Assembly (NCBI RefSeq): GCF_016924645.1
Contig: NZ_JAFFJV010000004.1
Location: 1 to 64,000, forward strand
Origin: Rufibacter psychrotolerans
GTDB lineage: Bacteria > Bacteroidota > Bacteroidia > Cytophagales > Hymenobacteraceae
Direction: 5' to 3'
DNA length: 64,000 bases
In this document: piece by piece, positions 59,992 through 64,000 of the stretch
How the letters are laid out: the number at the start of each line of letters is the position of its first letter
How positions within the stretch are numbered: position 1 is the stretch's first letter
Notes under the pieces: generated by a model
What the model was told of the DNA's origin: nothing
Database searches by the model: none
Seen by the model: only the letters and a program-made list of their open reading frames with translations
Translations under genes and position numbers: made by a program

Positions 59992-60753
59992 TTGCTGAAC
60001 TGGTCACGACCTGCTACGGTTTTCCAGCTTCCGGCGCCAGAAGAACTCTGGCGGCAATTGGGCATCCAGAGCCACGCTTTCTATGCGCAGGCCCCTATTT
60101 TCTACCTGGTAGACTACGCCAACGGCAAATACCTGCACCTTGACGAGGCCTGTGAGCCGCTGCTGGGCCTCAGCCGGCAGACCTTGGCAGAGGCGGGTCC
60201 CTCCTTTTACACCAGCCTGTGGCACCGCAGCGATTACCGGACCTACAATTCGCTGATCTTCCCCAAAATCATGGGGTTCCTGAAGAGCCAACCCCTGGAA
60301 ACCGCCCCTACGTTTTCATTCACGTTCAATTACCGGGTGGTCCTGAAAGACCAGCAGCTGCTTTGCCTGCTGCAGCGGTCAGTGTTCTACCTGGCCCCCG
60401 ACCACACGCCCCTGGCCGCCCTGGGCTTTGTCATTGACATCAGCCATTTCAAAGAAGACAGCCGCATCATCTTCACCATTGAGAAAGTAGACAAGGCTTT
60501 CACTTCAGACGGCGGAGGCAATCCCATCTACAAAGCCATCTATTTCCCGGAGAAAACCCGCGACGTGCTCAGCAAACGCGAAGTGGAAGTGCTGCAGTGC
60601 ATTCATGAGGGCCTCAGCAGCAAGCAGATCGCCGACCGGCTCTGCGTCAGCGTGAACACCATTCACAACCACCGCAAGAAAATGCTGGAGAAGACCAGCA
60701 GCAGCAACACCGCAGAATTGCTGAGCTACTCGGTGAAACACGGGCTTATCTAA
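59992..60753 (+). CDS. LuxR-family regulator with PAS-like N-terminal domain
   Basis: 253 aa from a tentative TTG; no in-frame ATG exists before an upstream stop at 59962. The N-terminal about 170 residues contain a PAS-like segment (IFYLVDYANGKYLHLDEACEPLLGLS; LAALGFVIDISHFKED). The C-terminal HTH of LuxR/GerE type (LSKREVEVLQCIHEGLSSKQIADRLCVSVNTIHNHRKKML, about 191-232) is complete. Ligand and targets are unknown. A solo regulator without an adjacent kinase. Confidence 0.85.
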   Translation: MLNWSRPATVFQLPAPEELWRQLGIQSHAFYAQAPIFYLVDYANGKYLHLDEACEPLLGLSRQTLAEAGPSFYTSLWHRSDYRTYNSLIFPKIMGFLKSQPLETAPTFSFTFNYRVVLKDQQLLCLLQRSVFYLAPDHTPLAALGFVIDISHFKEDSRIIFTIEKVDKAFTSDGGGNPIYKAIYFPEKTRDVLSKREVEVLQCIHEGLSSKQIADRLCVSVNTIHNHRKKMLEKTSSSNTAELLSYSVKHGLI

Positions 60754-60855
60754 GACCAACCGGGGCAGCCCCGGTTTCTGCGGGAAAGATTTGGGGCCAG
60801 GCACAACTTTCAAAGGCAAATTGAGGTAGGCATAGAAAAATTAATTTGCGTAACC

Positions 60856-61236
60856 ATGGCGACACAGACCTCCTTTGATGAACTTTTAAATACCAAGCAG
60901 AAAAAGCTGGCTTTCTTCCAGAACCTGATTCTGGTGGCCATTGCCGATAAGTATGTAGACGAGCAGGAAAGCGATTTTCTGGTGAACATTGGCCGGCGCC
61001 TGAACCTGACCGAGGAAGACACCACCCCAATTGCCAACAACCTGCCCCTGTTGTCCTTCATCATTCCGGAAGAAGGCCTGCAGAAAACCATGGAACTACA
61101 GACCCTGGTCCTGATGGTTTTGCAGGATGGCCGGATTGATGACAAAGAATACAACCTCTGCCTGGAGTACGCCCGCCGGATTGGCTACAGCAAAGACACC
61201 CTGGACGAATTTATCGCTGAGCTCAGCAAATCCTGA
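60856..61236 (+). CDS. TerB-like protein
   Basis: 126 aa, all helical, with the TerB pattern of paired acidic segments (AIADKYVDEQESDFL and QDGRIDDKEYNLCLEYA). TerB-like proteins bind metal or nucleic-acid-linked complexes and appear in stress systems, but this one has no ter neighbours, so tellurite resistance is not implied. Cytoplasmic. Convergent with the lipoprotein gene, with a perfect hairpin between. Confidence 0.8.
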   Translation: MATQTSFDELLNTKQKKLAFFQNLILVAIADKYVDEQESDFLVNIGRRLNLTEEDTTPIANNLPLLSFIIPEEGLQKTMELQTLVLMVLQDGRIDDKEYNLCLEYARRIGYSKDTLDEFIAELSKS

Positions 61237-61277
61237 GGCATCACAGAACTACTGCCCTGCAGTATTAAACTTCTCCC

Positions 61278-61314
61278 TTAACTAAAAAGGCTCCCAGGGA
61301 GCCTTTTTAGTTAA
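61278..61314. terminator. Bidirectional terminator
   Basis: An 18-bp perfect inverted repeat (TTAACTAAAAAGGCTCCC with its complement) and a single-base centre, between convergent genes; the A and T runs inside give termination in both directions. Confidence 0.85.
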
Positions 61315-61330
61315 CATAATACAAGTTGGT

Positions 61331-61900
61331 TTATTTCGCCGAAGTGCCGGCGGCAGGCAGAGCGCTAAACAGCTTCTCCATGCCCTCCGAGATTCTTTCC
61401 TGCACTTTCTCGGCTTTGTCCGGGATCACTGACTCGGCCTCGGCGCTCCAGACCAGTTCATTGCTGGCCCGGTCTACCAGGTGCACCGACACGGTGCCTT
61501 CTTTGTAGCGGCCCACCTCCACTTCCCGGCTCTTCCAGGTGTACCTGCGCTGCCCCATGTAGAAAGGCGGGTCGGTCCTGATGTCGGTTTGGCGGGTTTG
61601 GGTCTTTTCCTGCACCACCACGCCCACGTTCACCTGCAAATCAGCATTAGATTCGGAAGGTCGCAGGCCGCGCTGCGCCAGTTGTCTGGTGATTTCCTGT
61701 TTCAGGGAGTTCACGTATTCCGGCGGAATGGGAATGCCCGCGGTATCGGCGCTGGTGGTTACCTCCATAAAACTGAAGGTCTGGTATTTACCAAGGTTAA
61801 AATCCTGGGCGGCATTGGTGTTCACTACCCTCACCGAATTGCAGGCCCCCAGGTTGAAGGCCAGCAAGGTCAGGCAAATTGCAATCCATTTCAGTCTCAT
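61331..61900 (-). CDS. DUF4136 lipoprotein
   Basis: 189 aa. Lipobox LAFNLGAC (Cys20) followed by the DUF4136 pattern: DFNLGKYQTFSF, PPEYVNSLKQEITRQLAQRGL and SVHLVDRASNELVWSAEAES. It is membrane-anchored and probably periplasmic or outer membrane. The family is widespread in Gram-negative bacteria and has no assigned function. Confidence 0.88.
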   Translation of the reverse strand: MRLKWIAICLTLLAFNLGACNSVRVVNTNAAQDFNLGKYQTFSFMEVTTSADTAGIPIPPEYVNSLKQEITRQLAQRGLRPSESNADLQVNVGVVVQEKTQTRQTDIRTDPPFYMGQRRYTWKSREVEVGRYKEGTVSVHLVDRASNELVWSAEAESVIPDKAEKVQERISEGMEKLFSALPAAGTSAK

Positions 61901-61993
61901 GGTTCTCTCGTTTGTACTGTTTGAGTGTACTGGAATGAGAACGAATGGTTTACCTAATCATTGTTAGGTAGGCGCGGCAGACACCATTACACT

Positions 61994-62386
61994 TTACTGC
62001 GCTGCGGCGGCATCTGCCTCCAGCCCCCGCACCATTAACCGGGCGGTTGAGGGGTTGGTGGCCAGCGCCACGTTATGCAAGTCGCACAGGCGCATGAGCA
62101 TCTGCACGTCTGGTTCATGCGGGTGTTTGCCCAACGGATCTCTGAAGAAGATAACGGCCTGCAGTTTTCCTTCGGCCACCAGGGAGGCAATCTGCGCATC
62201 GCCCCCTTTGGGGCCCGACAGGAGTTTCTTTACTTTGAGGCCCGTCTGCTCCACGTACTGACCGGTGGTGCCGGTTGCCACCAGCTTGATGTTCTGAAAG
62301 AGGGCAGCGTGGTCTTTCACAAAGGCAATCATCTCGGCTTTTTTCCCGTCATGGGCAATGATGGCAATTCCTTTTCCTTTAGGCAT
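61994..62386 (-). CDS. mgsA: Methylglyoxal synthase
   Basis: 130 aa from ATG 62386 (MPKGKGIAIIAHDGKKAEM). Motifs VATGTTGQ, SGPKGGDAQI, FFRDPLGKHPHEPDVQML and ATNPSTA, carrying the catalytic Asp and His residues, are complete. It converts dihydroxyacetone phosphate to methylglyoxal, a bypass of lower glycolysis under phosphate limitation. The frame is open further upstream, but this ATG gives the standard length. Confidence 0.95.
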   Translation of the reverse strand: MPKGKGIAIIAHDGKKAEMIAFVKDHAALFQNIKLVATGTTGQYVEQTGLKVKKLLSGPKGGDAQIASLVAEGKLQAVIFFRDPLGKHPHEPDVQMLMRLCDLHNVALATNPSTARLMVRGLEADAAAAQ

Positions 62387-62491
62387 ACAAACGATTTGGT
62401 TTTGGTTAAAGCTACTAGTTTTAGGGGAACCGGCTATAAAAGGCAGGCAATTATATCTTAATTCTTGAATACCGGAAAAGTAACCGCACAA

Positions 62492-62518
62492 AAAAAGGGG
62501 CTTTTTAGGCCCCTTTTT
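62492..62518 (-). terminator. Terminator of the TPR gene
   Basis: AAAAAGGGGC pairs with GCCCCTTTTT around 7 nt, 18 nt past the stop on the minus strand. Confidence 0.85.
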
Positions 62519-62535
62519 GAGAAATCAATGAAAAA

Positions 62536-63693
62536 CTACAGTTGCTGCAGCAGGGTATCCATGCGCTTGGCATCGGCCTGTCTGTCTAAGGCGGTGTACA
62601 CTTTCAGCAGAGACTGAACGGTGGTGCGGTCTTTCGGCTGGGCTTTCAGGGCAGCTTCAAAGTGCGGCAGCGATTGCGCGAAGAACTTTTTGGCTTCAGC
62701 CTGCATGGCTTTGCCCTTCTTCTGGTACTCGGCCAGGCTCATTTTGTTGGCCCGGTTGTTCAGGTTGGCTCCTTTGTTGAAGTAGAACACCCCCAGGTTG
62801 TACTGCGCGTCAAAGTTGTTCGGGTCCAGCTCGGCGGCTTTCTGGTAGGCGGTCAGGGCTTCCTCTGGTTTCTTCAGGCGCTCCAGCATGTTCCCTTTCA
62901 CTGTGTACAGGTTGGCGTTGTTGGGGTCTGCCTGAATAGCGGCATCCAGCTTGGCCATGCTCTCGGTTTCTCTGCCCGATTTCAGGTACAGGTCCAGTTC
63001 CTGTAACATGAAGTTACGGTCGTTAGGGTACTTGGCGCGGGCTTTCTCCAGGATGGCCAGCGTTTCCTGATCGTTTTTCTCCACGTTGGAGGAAATGTAC
63101 AGCAACTGGTTGAACACCGTGGCAGAGGCCAGGTTTTTGTCTACCAACTGGTTGTACAGTTTCTTGGCAGAAGCGTAGTCCTCGGCACCGGCAGCGGCGT
63201 AGGCCGCATAGATGTACGCGGTAGTATCTTCCGGCTTGTAGGTGATGGCCTCCTGGTACGCTTTCTGGGCTTCGGCAAACTTTTTGTTGTTGTAGTGCTC
63301 TACCCCGGCGTTCAGGGCAAAGGCGTACATGTTGCTTTGCAGAGCCTCTTTGCGCTTGTTGGCCTCCTCGGTGAATTCTTTCTTCTTGGCGGTAGACTCC
63401 AGCTCAATGGTTTTGTTGAACGCCTCAAAGGCTTGTTTGGAAGCCTCGGCCGGGTCCATCAGTTTGCCGTAGATGGGGTGCGTTGACATGTCCTGGTAAA
63501 TCACGCCTTTGTAGTACCAGGCCTTTGGGGCAGCCTTGGTTTTCTCGTGGCCTACGGCTTTGTCAATCTCTTCTTTGGCTTTGTCAAGGGTACCTTTCTG
63601 CTGGTACATGATCGCACTGGTCACGGCTGAGTTCTGGGCAAAGGCTATTTGCATAGAGACTACCGCGGCAGCAGTTAAAAGAAACTTTTTCAT
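62536..63693 (-). CDS. Secreted tetratricopeptide-repeat protein next to gyrA
   Basis: 385 aa. The signal peptide (LLTAAAVVSMQIAFAQN) precedes about eight TPR-like units, e.g. KFAEAQKAYQEAITYKPEDTT, PNNANLYTVKGNMLERLKKP and PNNFDAQYNLGVFYFNKGAN. No lipobox, so it is soluble in the periplasm. A TPR gene in this place downstream of gyrA is common in Bacteroidota; a 60-bp gap separates them and co-transcription is likely. It is probably a scaffold for envelope assemblies; partners unknown. Confidence 0.88.
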   Translation of the reverse strand: MKKFLLTAAAVVSMQIAFAQNSAVTSAIMYQQKGTLDKAKEEIDKAVGHEKTKAAPKAWYYKGVIYQDMSTHPIYGKLMDPAEASKQAFEAFNKTIELESTAKKKEFTEEANKRKEALQSNMYAFALNAGVEHYNNKKFAEAQKAYQEAITYKPEDTTAYIYAAYAAAGAEDYASAKKLYNQLVDKNLASATVFNQLLYISSNVEKNDQETLAILEKARAKYPNDRNFMLQELDLYLKSGRETESMAKLDAAIQADPNNANLYTVKGNMLERLKKPEEALTAYQKAAELDPNNFDAQYNLGVFYFNKGANLNNRANKMSLAEYQKKGKAMQAEAKKFFAQSLPHFEAALKAQPKDRTTVQSLLKVYTALDRQADAKRMDTLLQQL

Positions 63694-63754
63694 TGCTTTC
63701 TTTAGATTATGGTTGTTTGTGTAATACTAATAAGGTTTAAACAGATAAGCGAAC

Positions 63755-64000
63755 TTAGTTCTCACTTATTGTCTCCGGATCAATAAGATCGGTCGGGTTC
63801 AGGGCTTCGTCTACCGGCAGCTCAGATTCGTTCAGGATCACTTCGGTTTTGTCCTCCACTTCAATCTTGGCTACGGAAGAAATCTCATCGCCCTCGTTCA
63901 GCCTGATCAACCGTACCCCTTGTGACACCCGGCCAATCACCCGCAGATCTGCCACCCGCAGGCGGATGGTAATGCCCGATTTGTTGATGATCATGAGGTC
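63755..64000 (-). CDS. gyrA: DNA gyrase subunit A, C-terminal end (cut by window edge)
   Basis: 82 codons enter from the right edge: DLMIINKSGITIRLRVADLRV, then GRVSQGVRLIRLNEGD. This is the last blade of the GyrA beta-pinwheel (compare the family's L-I-T-G-IR--V--I---GR-TQGV) followed by an acidic tail ending DLIDPETISEN. GyrA is the DNA-cutting subunit that, with GyrB, introduces negative supercoils. The catalytic tyrosine lies beyond the window. Confidence 0.9.
   Translation of the reverse strand, partial: DLMIINKSGITIRLRVADLRVIGRVSQGVRLIRLNEGDEISSVAKIEVEDKTEVILNESELPVDEALNPTDLIDPETISEN

Noticed and set aside
60856..61236. Tellurite resistance locus
   Set aside because: Only a TerB-like protein is present, with no terC, terD or terZ partners.

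Overview
The window looks like the chromosome of an aerobic Bacteroidota of the order Cytophagales, most likely family Hymenobacteraceae (Rufibacter- or Pontibacter-like). The evidence is: a short primary sigma factor lacking region 1.1; promoters of the Bacteroidota form TAnnTTTG with an upstream TTTG; few Shine-Dalgarno sites; a serine palmitoyltransferase; a histone H1-like small protein; bacillithiol synthesis (bshB1); a SprB-type repeat adhesin; and gene neighbourhoods known from this phylum (rpsO-pnp, gyrA followed by a TPR gene). The genus is an inference from recall of protein sequences, not from a search. No prophage, intact insertion sequence, CRISPR array or rRNA was seen.

Layout. 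1-2.2 kb: 5' end of a large repeat adhesin (cut by the left edge), a gene-poor stretch and a tRNA-Met. 2.3-11.2 kb: housekeeping genes (START-like protein, LptF/G permease, rpsO, pnp, rpoD, trxB, LysM/M23 peptidase, bshB1). 11.6-17.7 kb: accC, serine palmitoyltransferase, histone H1-like protein, tyrS, holA. 17.9-27.8 kb: an operon-like run of a 1009-aa TPR protein, an outer-membrane barrel, an HU-CCDC81/SPOR protein, ExbB, ExbD and TonB-like proteins, then folC and trmB. This looks like an energised envelope machine of unknown role. 27.8-28.4 kb: a cluster of nested repeats. 28.4-35.5 kb: a TrpF-like protein lacking the catalytic Cys, mnmA, a lipoprotein, rpe, a TonB-dependent receptor and a DUF2911 protein.

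35.6-43.3 kb: a complete histidine operon hisGDCBHAF-IE, preceded by a 29-codon leader peptide with seven His codons, which implies attenuation control. Its codons are less G/C-rich at third positions than those of its neighbours, and three of its gaps hold inverted-repeat elements. 43.3-48.3 kb: AraC regulator with a metallo-hydrolase, an HD phosphohydrolase, a TetR regulator with a dehalogenase-like hydrolase, and a LytTR response regulator. 48.6-52.8 kb: a tightly overlapped four-gene operon (C39-like cysteine peptidase, RLAN/RimK-like ATP-grasp ligase, GCS2 carboxylate-amine ligase, N-formylglutamate amidohydrolase), the best candidate for an uncharacterised amide or peptide biosynthetic system. 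52.8-64 kb: holin-like membrane protein, hydroxyacid dehydrogenase, TetR plus FabF-type synthase with related operator-like sites, nucleoid-associated protein, DUF2459, LuxR regulator, TerB-like protein, DUF4136 lipoprotein, mgsA, TPR protein and the 3' end of gyrA.

Across the whole window a 38-nt imperfect palindrome (GTTTT..GGC ... GAAAA..GGCC.AAAAC) recurs at least 23 times with constant length. It usually lies just past a terminator or gene end, and five matches lie in frame inside coding genes. It is the most pervasive unexplained structure seen here.
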